Assembly (NCBI RefSeq): GCF_008831285.2
Contig: NC_045140.1
Location: 28,792,937 to 28,822,936, forward strand
Length of the DNA: 30,000 bases
From: Nymphaea colorata
Lineage: Eukaryota > Streptophyta > Magnoliopsida > Nymphaeales > Nymphaeaceae
Direction: 5' to 3'
The position numbers and the translations under genes were made by a program. Positions 7,901 to 17,636 of this stretch are shown in pieces. The notes beneath the pieces were generated by a model. It searched no databases. It was given only the letters and a program-made list of their open reading frames with translations, and was not told the DNA's origin. Position 1 is the stretch's first letter; each line of letters begins with the position of its first letter.

Positions 7901-10061
7901 TCCAGTTTTGACACTCCCCGACTTCACTAAGACCTTTACCATTGAAACCGATGCATGTGAAGTTGGCGTTGGGGCCGTACTCGGCCAAGAGGGTCATCCC
8001 ATCGCATACATGTCGAAGGCCCTAACCAGTAGGGCGAAACCTTTCTCAACGTATGAGAAGGAGTTGCTTGCCATTGTAATTGCGGTGGAGAAATGGCGTC
8101 CCTATCTGATTGGACGCAGATTCATAGTAAGGACCGATCAGAATAGTTTGAGATACATGCTTAAGCAACGTGTATCCACCCCCACACAACAACGCTGGTT
8201 AGCTAAGCTTTTGGGGTACGATTTCGAGATCGAATACAAGAAAGGTCCTGAAAATAAGGCAGCGGATTCCCTATCACGCCTTACCGAACAATTCATGACA
8301 CTGTCAGTGGTGGAAACCAACTTATGGGTACGATTGGCCAACGATCAAGATAATGACCAATCGACCAAATTACTTAAGGCTGCAGGAAAGCAGAATCCGG
8401 GTTCCATCCCTTTACATTCGGTGAAAGGGGATCTTCTTTTTAGGAAGGGTCGGGCCGTTGTCCCTCCTAATTCAGAGCTGAAACGAGAGCTTCTGCAGCA
8501 CTTCCATGACTCGCCTGCTGCAGGACACGAAGGGGTCGCTAAGACCGTGAGTAGAGTCAAGGCCCAGTTCTGGTGGCGAGGACTGAAGGCCGATGTGCAA
8601 AGGTACATCCGTCAGTGCAAGATTTGCCAAAGGGAGAAATACGAGGCAATCAAGCCTCCAGGTCACCTAAATCCACTCCCAATTCCTACAAGACCATGGA
8701 CGGATATCACCATGGATTTCATTGATGCTATGCCTCGCTCAGAAGGAAAAGAGGCAATACTAGTGGTGGTTGATAGGCTGTCTAAATACAGCCACTTTGC
8801 ACCATTGCCACGACTGTACCAAGGGCCAATGGTGGCTCACGTCTTCCAGGAGTACGTTGGAAAACTCCACGGGATGCCTCAGACGATCATCTGCGACAGA
8901 GACTCTATTTTTATGAGCGCGTTCTGGAAGGAGTATATGAAGATGTTAGGTACAGAACTTCGGTTCAGCACTGCCCATCACCCGCAAACCGACGGGCAAA
9001 GCGAGATTGTGAATCGGTCTCTCGAGACTTATCTCAGATGCTTCGCGGGAGAAAGACCTAATTCATGGGTCAAATACTTACCCTGGGCCGAGTGGTCTTA
9101 CAACACGAGTTGGCACTCGTCGGCAGGGATGACTCCCTATGAGGCAGTCTACGGTTTTCCACCTCCAACCATTCCAACTTATGAAGGAGGTAGCGCCTTA
9201 GAGGATAATGTGGACTGCGAACTGCGCACCAGAGAGGAGGTCATTAACTCCTTAAAACAGAATTTGATTAAAGCGCATAATCGAATGAAGCAAGTCTACG
9301 ATAAAGGTAGACAAGACCGAGGATTCGAAGAAGGGCAGTACGTATGGTTGAAGAGGCTTCCTCTGAAGCAGAAGTCTCTAATGGGGCAGCCATACTCGAA
9401 ACTTCTGCCGCGTTACTATGGGCCATATCCCATATTACAGAAAGTCGGCAAGGCCGCATACCGATTGGGATTGCCCAGAGAGGCACAAGTCCACCCTGTG
9501 TTCCATGTCTCTCGCTTGAAACCACATCAAGGCGAGATACCGACTATCGTGGAACATGTGCCGGACCAGTTGCCAACGCCTTACAGAATTTTAAAGCACA
9601 GATATACAAGAAGGCAAGGCCGAACAAGGCATGAAGTATTGGTCGAGTGGGAAGGCCCCGACCAAGGAACCTCTTGGGAGGAATTTGGGTCAGTTGCTCA
9701 TCGTTTTCCCTCTTCCAGCGCTCGAGGACAAGCGCAAGGTAGGGAGGGGGAATCTGTTACGGACCTACCAGATGGTCCAGACCCAGGCGAGGCCGAACAG
9801 CCCGAGCCAAGCATTAGGCGTAGAAGAGCGTCAGATTTGTGGGCTCGGTCCTTGCATCAGTTAGCCGAGGAAACTCCCAAGGAGGCTAACGACGCACCAG
9901 GTCAGGTTGCAGTGGGAGGAGCGGGAGGAGCAGCCAAGTCCGCAACGGTGCTCGAACAGGATGAACCTCAGGGTCACACTGAACCAGTTGTAGAACTCAC
10001 CGAGCGTAGGCTAGATGCACCCAAACCGAGTTCGACTTTCTCAACCCGCGAGGTCGTCTAA
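4917..10061 (+). CDS. Gag-Pol polyprotein of chromovirus element 1 (1,714 aa), complete
   Basis: It encodes the capsid, protease, reverse transcriptase, RNase H and integrase needed for retrotransposition. The frame is open from a GTG at 4887, but the first ATG is 4917, chosen as start. Positions from that Met: coiled, charged N-terminus (~35-85); Gag core (~197-345); zinc knuckle with C416, C419, H427, C429; Ser-rich acidic stretch (~443-465); protease site LLDCGATNNF (Asp527; Cys replaces the usual Ser/Thr after Asp, a variant I believe occurs in related plant elements); RT ~715-900 with FFDD at 864-867; RNase H from ~1005 (Asp1012); integrase zinc finger H1197, H1204, C1234, C1237; catalytic D1267, D1327, E1363; GPY motif at 1502; chromodomain ~1556-1598. 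The 3' LTR begins at codon ~1613, so the last ~102 residues are LTR-encoded. There is no frameshift between gag and pol. All key residues are intact, so it is probably functional. Confidence 0.95.
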   Translation: MAKSKKNLNVEEGTADEGQTEAPHPSESVEIQEPLAGRILQLERDFNRWKREMHNMDQQRRNEAVRREEEQQRETNEMKGMLKAITAHLNIGTDRPTSDPSTSGRDKGKGRYVEADTHDASHLGTPREGAGRGRMHPPPDRTQQEMRSSFQQQRIGNHSQSRSFYGSEGEEGESPQRERRRTNSRQEERRTPTVRYEFPKFNGEGLREWLFMAERYFVCHRIPDEEWIEIAAANTTGEATTQYLWFDHKTREPTWEKFKASFQLRFGDSTYLDYDEDLKKLVQRTTVPAYHKEFIRLASRVQWTEKALIGAFKGGLKQEVVLEMKVQNYDTLEECFAMARICEERLEEKRALKRTRKFDKQKKKPAFSSSSRPRGNESTPYAPRREFRADTRSGRNPPTRYLTPKQIEEYRRKGLCYRCEAKWDKNHQCKSFFHVMVVSDPEYSSSSDSDSSSSSPSSSSSSSEQEERTRRKAKRPEKAETKTEETPKAEGKPEEGESLHTMQDPHKPNAMRVFGRINGQKVLILLDCGATNNFLTEEAAQRCNVALQPSKPQTIVVGGGHRLKCMHEVKDMEVTIKKRTFKVDSLVIPLDGVDLVLGMSWFLSWKDIHWDVKNFSMTFIPELDGEPITLQGLASTTSPKAALRCLDQEQPACWVLTLATDVPGSDETIDEPIPPSIQNVLNKFPEIFAEPKGLPPQRAYDHRIVLTQGAEPVNVRPYRYGYSQKAEIERLVKEMLHDGIIRPSCSPFSSPVLLVKKKDNTWRFCIDYRALNEVTVKDRHPIPVIDELLDELTGATIFSKIDLRAGYHQIRMQDKDISKTAFRTHDGHYEFLVMPFGLTNAPATFQRCMNDVFREHLRSFILVFFDDILIYSQSEEKHREHLSITLNILKEHQLFAKMSKCSFGQSSIGYLGHIVSREGVRADPEKLQAMEKWPLPKDLKGLRGFLGLTGYYRRFIQGYGIIAQPLTQMLKKGAFQWTEKSKVAFDKLKSALMTAPVLTLPDFTKTFTIETDACEVGVGAVLGQEGHPIAYMSKALTSRAKPFSTYEKELLAIVIAVEKWRPYLIGRRFIVRTDQNSLRYMLKQRVSTPTQQRWLAKLLGYDFEIEYKKGPENKAADSLSRLTEQFMTLSVVETNLWVRLANDQDNDQSTKLLKAAGKQNPGSIPLHSVKGDLLFRKGRAVVPPNSELKRELLQHFHDSPAAGHEGVAKTVSRVKAQFWWRGLKADVQRYIRQCKICQREKYEAIKPPGHLNPLPIPTRPWTDITMDFIDAMPRSEGKEAILVVVDRLSKYSHFAPLPRLYQGPMVAHVFQEYVGKLHGMPQTIICDRDSIFMSAFWKEYMKMLGTELRFSTAHHPQTDGQSEIVNRSLETYLRCFAGERPNSWVKYLPWAEWSYNTSWHSSAGMTPYEAVYGFPPPTIPTYEGGSALEDNVDCELRTREEVINSLKQNLIKAHNRMKQVYDKGRQDRGFEEGQYVWLKRLPLKQKSLMGQPYSKLLPRYYGPYPILQKVGKAAYRLGLPREAQVHPVFHVSRLKPHQGEIPTIVEHVPDQLPTPYRILKHRYTRRQGRTRHEVLVEWEGPDQGTSWEEFGSVAHRFPSSSARGQAQGREGESVTDLPDGPDPGEAEQPEPSIRRRRASDLWARSLHQLAEETPKEANDAPGQVAVGGAGGAAKSATVLEQDEPQGHTEPVVELTERRLDAPKPSSTFSTREVV
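9741..9754 (+). other. Polypurine tract of element 1
   Basis: A purine run (AGGGAGGGGGAA) followed by TC lies directly before the 3' LTR start TGTTAC at 9755. It is the expected plus-strand primer. It also lies within the Gag-Pol frame, so the tract is coding as well. Confidence 0.8.
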
Positions 10062-13000
10062 GACCAAAGGTCTTAAGCGAATGGCTCGGTCAACCAGACC
10101 GAGCCCTTATACTCCAAATGCGAAGTGAGGGCGTTTACCCTCACGAGGTCCCCCTCCTTGGGCTCGCAAGGTTCAAGGAGTCGTTTTAGCACTTAGGCGT
10201 TTATTTTAACTTTAGTACTAAGCTTTTGTTAACTCGTTTTTTTTACTTGGCGCCTTTGAGATTCGAAGTCAAGACCTAAGCCGGCGGGTTGTGCCGAGCG
10301 CCTTGAGCTTTTTAGATTTTGGGTTTGGATCCGCGCGTGATAATCCCGGATCACTTTCTCTTTGTATATATTGTATTGGATCCTTTGTAATTGTATCGAA
10401 AAAATTGAATTTTGGCTCATTGCGAGTTTTGGCTCTCTCTCCTCTTCGAGGACTCCATCTCTTCGACCCCCTCTCTCTACCCGAGTTAGGAGCGTCTCCA
10501 CCCATCGAATCCCCTTGCCCCCGTCGTCCGTGTTGACCTCGGCCTCAAGGAAGACAAACCAGGCGGATCCCCTCCCACCGGCGGTGATCCCTCCTCGTCC
10601 ACGCTTGCCTCTACGAAGAAGATCAATAGCCCGAACATTGGTGCCTTCCCCTTGAACACGAAGGAGAAGAAAGGCTGAGTTCGGCACAAGAGAAGATCGA
10701 AGTCCCCAAGGCTTCGATTCGACGGCTTAACAAGGTTAGTACTCGGATCATTGAACTCTTCCATTCGGCTTGGAGTTGTTCGCTTCCGGAGCCTCACCCG
10801 CGACCTAGGCCCCTTGCTCGGCATACCCGAGTGACTGGTTTGAGGATCTACGGTGCCCCTCCCTTGGTGCACTCTCTTCCCCGCTTGGAATCGGTTTTCT
10901 ATCCGTAGGAACCAACCCAAGCCACCCCTCACGGTTCACGACGGCTGCCTCAACAAAAAGATCACTTCTACCGTCGGCTCCAAATTGAAGTTGGCAAGAA
11001 ATCCAGCGGCTTGAAGGACTCAAAATCACGGTTCAATATCGAGGTTTGGGCCTCTAAACCACTTCAGTGGAATCGCCTCTTCGTGCTGATCAACATAGTC
11101 AAATTTGGGCAAATTCGGCCCGTGAGAAGATAGAAATCGCCTCGGCCGGTATTCTCGTTGGAGCTAAGACACCGCTGCAATTTCCGGCGTCAACCATTGT
11201 TTCCGGTGTGAAGGACAGTCCTGCCCCTCCACCACCGAAGGCCCCTGCAGTTTCGAGAAGGGCACCAGCGTCATTTGGACGAGGAGCTAACCCTAGCCGC
11301 GGCGCGTGAAGGACCGCGTCTCCCTTGGCCGCCGGTCCCGAATTGGTAAGTCTTCCTACCGCGCATCTTGGCCTTCCGTTTCTACACGTGTCCCACATCT
11401 GTCAACCCGCGTCATACCCTGTCCTCGTAGCCTGCCATGTGTCCTCTCCAGCTCGCCTAGCCCCCTCCGAGAATCCCTCTTGGATCACGAGCTCCCAGCC
11501 CGCATTTGTCACCTCCGCCACCTTCCTTTTTGGCATATTTTCCTTTGCGTCAAACCCTAACGCCTCAGCCCTCCATCGCGCCACCTGTCCGCATCCCAGC
11601 CACCTCGTGTCCAGTCATCATCCTACGTGTCTGCCACCTGTCTCACCAGGTCCCACTTGGAGTCTCGCCCAGTCCACGCGGCTGCCACCTCATCTAACCG
11701 CGTGCCACCTACACCCCAGCGATTTGGCAAGTCCCTCGCCGCGCGCTCCCCCTTCCCGTTTTCTCGCCTACCTCCTCCACCTTCATCTCAACCCTAATCC
11801 GCAGCTTATCTCCACCGTTCCTTGCCTCCACGTGTCACCCATCCACCGGAGAGAGAGACTCGAATAATCTCAAGTGCCACCTCTTTGATTGCCTAATCTC
11901 CTTAGCAATCAAGCTCGATCTCTTCCTACCTTCTAGGAAAGTGATCGCCACCCTCCTCTTACTCGCTAGCCTTTCCCCTAGCGAGCTACCCTTGACCGTT
12001 GATCTTGCCACGTGGCAAGACCCGACGCACTCACTTGGCTAGACCGCCAAGACCGAGCCCACCTAGCTAGGTCAACCTCACGCGTCATCCAACCTAGGAG
12101 TTCACTACCCACATTTGAACCGAACCCACTCGACCTTAGGACTTAGTCAACCCTCTGACTTTCCGTCTTAGCCCACTAGGTCAACCCTTCAGTTTGACCT
12201 AACCCTAGTCATCTCGAGCCTACCTCGAGATTGCCCGAACCCACTTCACCCGGACCCATCACTTGGTCCAGTAGTCAGGCTACCTTCTAGAACCCACTAT
12301 CGCACTCGGTCTCTCTTGACCAACTTCCCCGAGCTTAGGCTCAGCCCTAGCCAAACCGCATTGGCCTACCATCGTAGTTAGAAACCCTAACATCCCTCCT
12401 AAACCTCACCTCCCCCCTCGGCCTACCCCTACCTTAACCTCCCTAAACCAGACCGACACTACCCTACTAGAGCCCAGTCGTTGCCGAGCCCAGCCAGCCT
12501 TAGTTAGGATTAGGCGTAGCTGTTCCGTCGGCCACCCTCGTGGTCGACTCTCTTCCGTCGGCACCCAGCCGACGCCCGTGGCCGAGCCACACCCGAAGGA
12601 AGGCAGGTAGGCGTTGCCGCTTCCGGCACTCGCCCCCCTCGTCACTCTGCCGGAGTACGTGTAGCAGCAGCAGCGGCACCGGCGCACTCAGACGCGCGCT
12701 TCCCGCCGTCCTTCCGTCTACGCCGTCGACACCCGTCACGCGGCCAGCGTCGGCCGAGCCACCTTGGCCGACTCTCTCTCTCTACGCCAGCATCGTCGGC
12801 GTCCAGCGGCAGACAGGCCGTGCGCTCCCCGCCGGTCTCCAGCCCGTGCAGCAAGCTCCGAGGAGGCTCGCCTCAAGTGGACTTCTTCGATCCGTAGCTG
12901 CAATATCCGAGGCACGGTCTTAGCCTCGGATCCCTCTCGGACAGCCAAGGAATCACCTTGGCCGGTATCATCTCCTTAACCCCCTTGTAGTTTCGGGTGG

Positions 13001-13475
13001 GAGTATTTGCTTTTGCGTTAGGGACTTGTTAGTTTGCTTAATTTCCTGTTTTAGCCCGGGCTTAGACCCATCGTCCGTCTCGTGGTACCTCGGAGGCCGT
13101 AGGCCAAAGACACGACCACCGCGGGCCTAGCCGTCCTATTTGGGAAAGGGCGTGGTTTGTTCGTTAGTCGTGGTTTGATTGTGGCTTGTGAGTGAGTTGC
13201 GAGTGATTCTTGTATCGAACGCGTTTGTAAAGCCTCGCATCCGGTTTTAGTTTGATTGTAGTAGGATAAGCCGTAGCTAGGTTTTTGGTAAAGGGTAACC
13301 CGCACTTGTATTCCATTTCCTTGGGATTTTTTGCGCCGGGGTCCTGTCCGGCCGGGTAGACCTTGTATTTAATTTGCTAGGATTTTTTGGTTTTTAGATT
13401 ACCTCAAGGAGACTTGGGAACTAGGACTCGTGCTTGGTTCGCGCTTTCTAGCCGCAACCGGGTGAGTGCCTAACA
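9755..13475 (+). repeat. Element 1 3' LTR (3,721 bp)
   Basis: Nearly identical to 636-4356. Its first 307 bp finish the Gag-Pol frame (stop at 10059-10061). The equivalents of the 5' LTR landmarks are: hairpins at 10059-10180, TATA-like box at 10365-10372, 5' splice-site-like GGTAAGT at 11345-11351 and G-box palindrome at 12003-12020. It ends CTAACA at 13475, followed by the TSD. No other gene is seen in it. Confidence 0.95.
10059..10180 (+). promoter_or_regulatory. Four tandem hairpins starting at the Gag-Pol stop codon (3' LTR copy)
   Basis: Same four inverted repeats as at 940-1061: 10059-10075, 10083-10105, 10125-10144 and 10154-10180. The TAA stop is the first arm of the first hairpin. 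In this copy they would be part of the RNA 3' region. A role in 3'-end formation, RNA stability or promoter binding is possible; the sequence does not decide. Confidence 0.75.
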
Positions 13476-13480
13476 TAATC
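13476..13480. repeat. Target-site duplication of element 1, right copy (taatc)
   Basis: Matches 631-635 exactly and lies directly after the 3' LTR end. Confidence 0.93.
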
Positions 13481-13531
13481 TAAAAACCAAAAATCCTAGC
13501 AAATTAAATACAAGGTCTACCCGGCCGGACA
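13476..13531 (-). mobile_element. Solo LTR, piece 2
   Basis: After the duplicated taatc, these bases continue the reverse complement of the family 1 LTR (equivalent to 4226-4282 of the 5' LTR) and stop at ...GGACA, where element 2 begins with TGTTAGG. GGACA at 13527-13531 is the expected left TSD of element 2; no matching copy survives on the right. Confidence 0.88.
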
Positions 13532-16083
13532 TGTTAGGTCCCCGAAACCCGCGGTCGTCTACCCGAGTGTCGAGACCTAAAAACCAAGATCGCCTCGAGG
13601 AATCTAGACCAAAAACCTAAACAAATAATACAAGGAACTACCCGGCCGGACAGGACCCCGGCGCAAACCCAATAGGACGTGAATACATGGAAGGGTAATC
13701 CCAAAAACCTAACTAAGTCAAACCTACTACAAAAAATCTACTAAGGATGTGAGGCCGTACAAGCGTGCGCGATACAAAAGTACTCTCGCAACTCACTCAG
13801 TCCAAACCATCAAACCACACAATCCACAACTATACGTAACAAACCACACCCAATACCCTAGGTAGGCTCGTCGATTTGCGGTCGTGTCTAGGCCAAGGCC
13901 GTCGAGGTACCGCTGGAATCAACCAAGGCCAAAGCCGGGCTCAAGCAAATACGAAAGCAAATGCACCCGACCCGCGAAACTACAAGGGAGTGAGAGGGCG
14001 TTACCAGCCAAGCTAGTCTTGGCTTTCAGCAAGATGGCCGCGAGGTGAATCCCCAACCTCGGGCAATGCAGCAACCGTGAGGAAGAACTCCGGAGAAAGA
14101 GGGCTGCAGCTGGATCCGCGCAGCAAGGTAGAAGCTACACCGGGAATCTTCAAATGGCCGGCTAAGGATGCCGGGCGTGTTGCTGGAATTCGGCCCTCCT
14201 GGCCGTGAGCAAGAGACAGCAGCTAGAGTCTAGCTACTGCAGGAATAGGCCCTCCTGGCCGTGTGGGGACGCGGCAGCAAGTGAGGTGCCGAAGCTGGAA
14301 GGGTCCCGCTGTGCGTGGGGATGACCTTCGGAAGGGCTGGGTTCGGTTTAGAACCCGGAAGAACCTAGCTACGGGAAAAGACAAGAGCTCGGTCTAGAAC
14401 TCGAACAGACCTAGCTACGAGAGGGTCCGGTCAAGGGTGGCTGGCCAGGTCAAGGCTTAGGGTCAGCTGGGTCAAGGCGGACTAAGGACTGGCTTAGGTT
14501 CAGATGCGGCTGGGTTGACTTGAATCAAGTCAAGACACTAAGAGATGATGAAGGTGCGTGCGGAAGGGGCGGCTTGGGTCTAGCCGTGCAAGAGGTGGAT
14601 CCGAATCACTTAGGCAGCGTTGACCTTGGCTGCCTTAGGACCTAGGGCTACTTTCCAGAAATGGAGGAAAGGAGGCTAAGGGTTTAGGTTACCAACATGG
14701 GTGAGGTCGACCTAGAGAGGTTGACTAAGGGGTGACGCGTTAAGGGTTTGACTAAAGGGGAAGCAAGGAAGGGACTCGGCTAAGATTTTCTAAAGGGTGT
14801 TGACTGATCTGGTCAAAGGCTACGGGTACCTTAGGTGGGCCCGTGACCAGGTTCCTACGAAGGAGGGAGGTGGAGAAGGCGCCAAGTGCCAAGGAGGCAA
14901 GGGAGTTGGCGCTAGGGTCTTCCTTCCAAAAGGGAGGAAGCGGACCGTGTGGTTCTCTTTCCTAAAACGTAGGAAGGGACCTACACGTGGGGAAAGTGCC
15001 AAAGAGGCAGCTCGTGGCAAGGGAAAGGGCCACTAGAAAGAAACGCTAGAAGAAATCCAGCGAAAAGGAAGGGAAAGGTTCTTTCCTAACTAAGAGGAAA
15101 GGAGGGACGCATGGCTGGCATCAACAAGGTAAGACTTCAATTTGATGCACGTGAATCTTCTTCTTCTCCTTTGCTCGGGTCTAGGGGATACACAAGGTCA
15201 AAGGCTGGCTAAGGCAAGGATGAAAGGGTCAAGGACTAACACAATAGGAAAGCAGGAGGTGGCAAGGGCTGGGGTAAGCTACCAAAAGGGGAGGAGACGA
15301 GCTTGGGAAAGGAGGTTATACGAGGTGAGGGTTGACTCCAAGAATTGACAAGTGGTACGTGTGGGTCCTACCAAGAAGAGGTCTAGCTAGTTGGCGAGAG
15401 AATCTCACTCGGTTTGGGGAGGGTAATGATGGGAGCTGGTGAGGTGGAGAGGAGCTAAGATGAGGACGAGATGGGTACTAGCAAAAAGGAAGGGAATCGG
15501 GTAAGGGTAAGGTGGAGGTGGCACTCTCGTGTGGCTCCACCTAGCAAGTGGGAAACCGCGTGAGGATGTCAAGGAATTTGGCAAGGCTTGACGAGGGAAG
15601 GAGGATATCGTGTGGGCTAGCTGCCAAATAGGGAGGAGATGATGTAGGGGAAGGAGGAGGTGGCGCTGCTACAAGGCTCCAACACAAAAGGAAATATGAG
15701 TGAGGGTCAACAAAAACGGTGGAGGGATTATGCGAGGGAAAAGGGAAAGACGTGTGGGGTAGGCTGCTCGACAAGAGAGGAGGGACCAGCTGGTGAGGTG
15801 GCAGGATGGGTAGGCTAGGATTAGGACACGTGGCAATACCAAGGGCTGGGATTAGGGAAGGTTCTCGGTTGACAAAGGCAAGTCAACAAAAACGGAGTGG
15901 AGATTGCGCTAAGGTTGGGACTTTCTAAAACGTAGGGATGCGATGAAGGCTAGAGGGATTTTCGGCTGGGATGAAATTCGGTCAAGGGGGACAGATGGCT
16001 AGGCAAATTAGGGAGGCTGTGGGGATGACTGACACGTGGCTCACTCAAGGGCTAGGATTAAACAAACGAAGGAAGGAGAGAGG

Positions 16084-16090
16084 ACTTACC
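16084..16090 (-). promoter_or_regulatory. 5' splice-site-like sequence in element 2 LTR (3' LTR copy)
   Basis: GGTAAGT on the minus strand, preceded by CCTTGGCAGCCGGT, which is the diverged equivalent of the block before the same site in family 1. The copy that would be used in the genomic transcript is at 23652-23658. Confidence 0.4.
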
Positions 16091-17272
16091 AAAGTGGAGA
16101 ACCGGCTGCCAAGGACGTGCGAGGAAGCACCGGCGGTTAGGGTGTTTTACCCTAGTGCGCTCCTCCAACTTTGACCAGAATACCCTTGATTTGAAATAGA
16201 GCTTTTCCACGATCAGGGGCCGATTAGTCCATGCCGGAAATTGCCAAAATCTGGCCGGAATCAACAGAAAGTCCACCGGAGTTACAGAATTCAGGCCGAG
16301 GCTAGAACGTGCAATTAATCAACCGGATGAAGCTCGATTTACGCCATTTGACTCCTCTTGATTGGGCGTCTTCTTTTTTGTGTTTCTTTCTTTGTTTTGA
16401 CGCCTTTGGATGCACTTTGCAAGCCCTTTTTGCTTGCTGGATTTGTGCATCCGTTTTGCCCAAAAACGGAGGCAACCAAAGTGCTCTTGTGAGGACGCTC
16501 TTTGGGGACCTTCGTGCGTAGCGTGAGGGGAAGAACTTCAAGAATGCCAAGGAGTTCTTGAGACGCGTAAGCAAGAATTTGATGCTGTTTTCAGCCATGG
16601 GATGAGAGCTCAAACTCTCGGGTGTACACCGAGGGAGTGAAGTCCTCCTTCTAGCCGAACACAATAACAAATCCGAGCAACGTGTTGCTCACCAACTCTT
16701 CTTGTTTTCTCTACGTACTAACCTGTTTTTCTCGCTACCTTGATGTCGTTTACTGCTGCTACCAGGTCGCCCAAGTTGCTGCAGCCTTCCTGGGAAGAAG
16801 ACAGCCTCACAACCTTCTTTGTGTTTGAGAAGGAAGGCACCGTGCTTCAAGAAAATGCTCATGGGGTATTCTTTGTGGTCCGTTGGAGACGCCGCGCGCC
16901 GGAGCTTGCTGCTATCCTCAGGCCGTGATCCTTAGGTCGAGGGGGAGAGGAAGAAAACAGAAACTAAGGTAGGGGAGAGGGAGACCTTCGGTTGACAAGA
17001 GGGCTGAAGACGATGCAGATCTTCACCTAAGGGGCTGGAATGAAGAGGACGCCATGGAGGATGACGCTAGGGCTTGGAGATTCCTTGAGGACGAGTGGTG
17101 GAGAAGAGGCTGCACCATGGGTGAGGAAGGGACGCCAAGGAGAGAAGGGAGACCACCGCGGGAGAGGGGTGAGCCAAAGGGAGTACGAGAGAGAGAAGGG
17201 GCATTCCGCCCAACACAATTCCTCAATTCATTTTTATTATTCAAAAGCATACTCATTACATGAAATCAAAGA

Positions 17273-17280
17273 CTTAAATA
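17273..17280 (-). promoter_or_regulatory. TATA-like sequence in element 2 LTR
   Basis: TATTTAAG on the minus strand in an AT-rich island (about 17218-17290) within GC-richer LTR, just downstream of the short direct repeats. The right LTR equivalent is 24840-24847. Offered only because its place relative to hairpins and splice-like site parallels family 1. Confidence 0.3.
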
Positions 17281-17350
17281 ATCTCCTAAGCAACTCGGTT
17301 CACATTCCGAACCGGTTCACTAAAGAAACAATTAAAAACGGACTCAAATG

Positions 17351-17466
17351 GATCCAAAAACGGAACTCAAATGAAATCCAAAAACGGAGCTTCATGGGAT
17401 CCAAAAACGGAACTCAATGGGGTCCAAAAACGGAACTCCATGGGATCCAAAAACGAGCTCCAAAAG
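17351..17466. repeat. Short direct repeats, 23-24 bp x 5 (left LTR)
   Basis: Units containing TCCAAAAACGGAACTC start at 17351, 17375, 17398, 17421 and 17444. They lie between the hairpin cluster and the TATA-like sequence in element direction, a usual place for LTR enhancer repeats. Copy number is the same in both LTRs. Confidence 0.8.
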
Positions 17467-17477
17467 ATCAATCCTAA

Positions 17478-17588
17478 TGGACGCTATTCGTCCAATTAAA
17501 GTGGTCCGTGGATCATTTGGATCCACTTGCTTGGGCACATGGTTGAGCTTGGACCGGCTCAACCCCCTTTTGCCTAGGTTCGACCTAG
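17478..17588 (-). promoter_or_regulatory. Four tandem hairpins after the LTR reading frame (element 2, left LTR)
   Basis: Inverted repeats at 17478-17494 (TGGACG/CGTCCA, loop 5), 17508-17526 (GTGGATC/GATCCAC, loop 5), 17541-17564 (GGTTGAGC/GCTCAACC, loop 8) and 17574-17588 (CTAGGT/ACCTAG, loop 3). They start 49 bases past the stop codon in element direction. Number, spacing and location match the family 1 cluster although the sequences do not. Confidence 0.7.
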
Positions 17589-17636
17589 ACTACCTCGTGT
17601 GAACTTGGGTTAGGACTCGACTATAGGTTAGACCAT

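Larger units (their letters stand above)
636..13475 (+). mobile_element. Element 1: complete Ty3/gypsy chromovirus (family 1)
   Basis: This 12,840 bp element has 3,721 bp LTRs (TGTTAC...CTAACA), a TSD of taatc, an initiator tRNA-Met primer-binding site, a structured ~550 bp leader, one gag-pol frame and a purine tract before the 3' LTR. By eye the LTRs differ at only about five positions (LTR bases near 868, 1306, 1682, 2469 and 2747), so the insertion is recent. It landed in an antiparallel LTR of its own family. The C-terminal chromodomain marks it as a chromovirus. The residues after the chromodomain resemble Reina-type elements, but the LTRs are far longer than usual for that lineage, so I leave the sublineage open. 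All catalytic residues are present, and it looks autonomous. Confidence 0.95.
13345..13531. repeat. Long inverted repeat made by antiparallel self-insertion
   Basis: 13345-13401 (end of the element 1 3' LTR) and 13476-13531 (solo LTR piece 2) are reverse complements over 56-57 bases with one T indel, separated by 74 bases. It arises because element 1 inserted into an opposite-facing LTR of its own family. Confidence 0.88.

Noticed and set aside
14797-15348. Two short frames (79 and 68 codons) repeated in both element 2 LTRs
   Set aside because: They are on the strand opposite to the element, in a purine-rich region with few stops, and are identical simply because the LTRs are. No known motif.
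16302-17256. Several 60-145 codon frames in the element 2 LTR around the AT-rich island
   Set aside because: Low-complexity or repeat-derived translations (for example of the 23 bp repeats) and no homologous frame in family 1.
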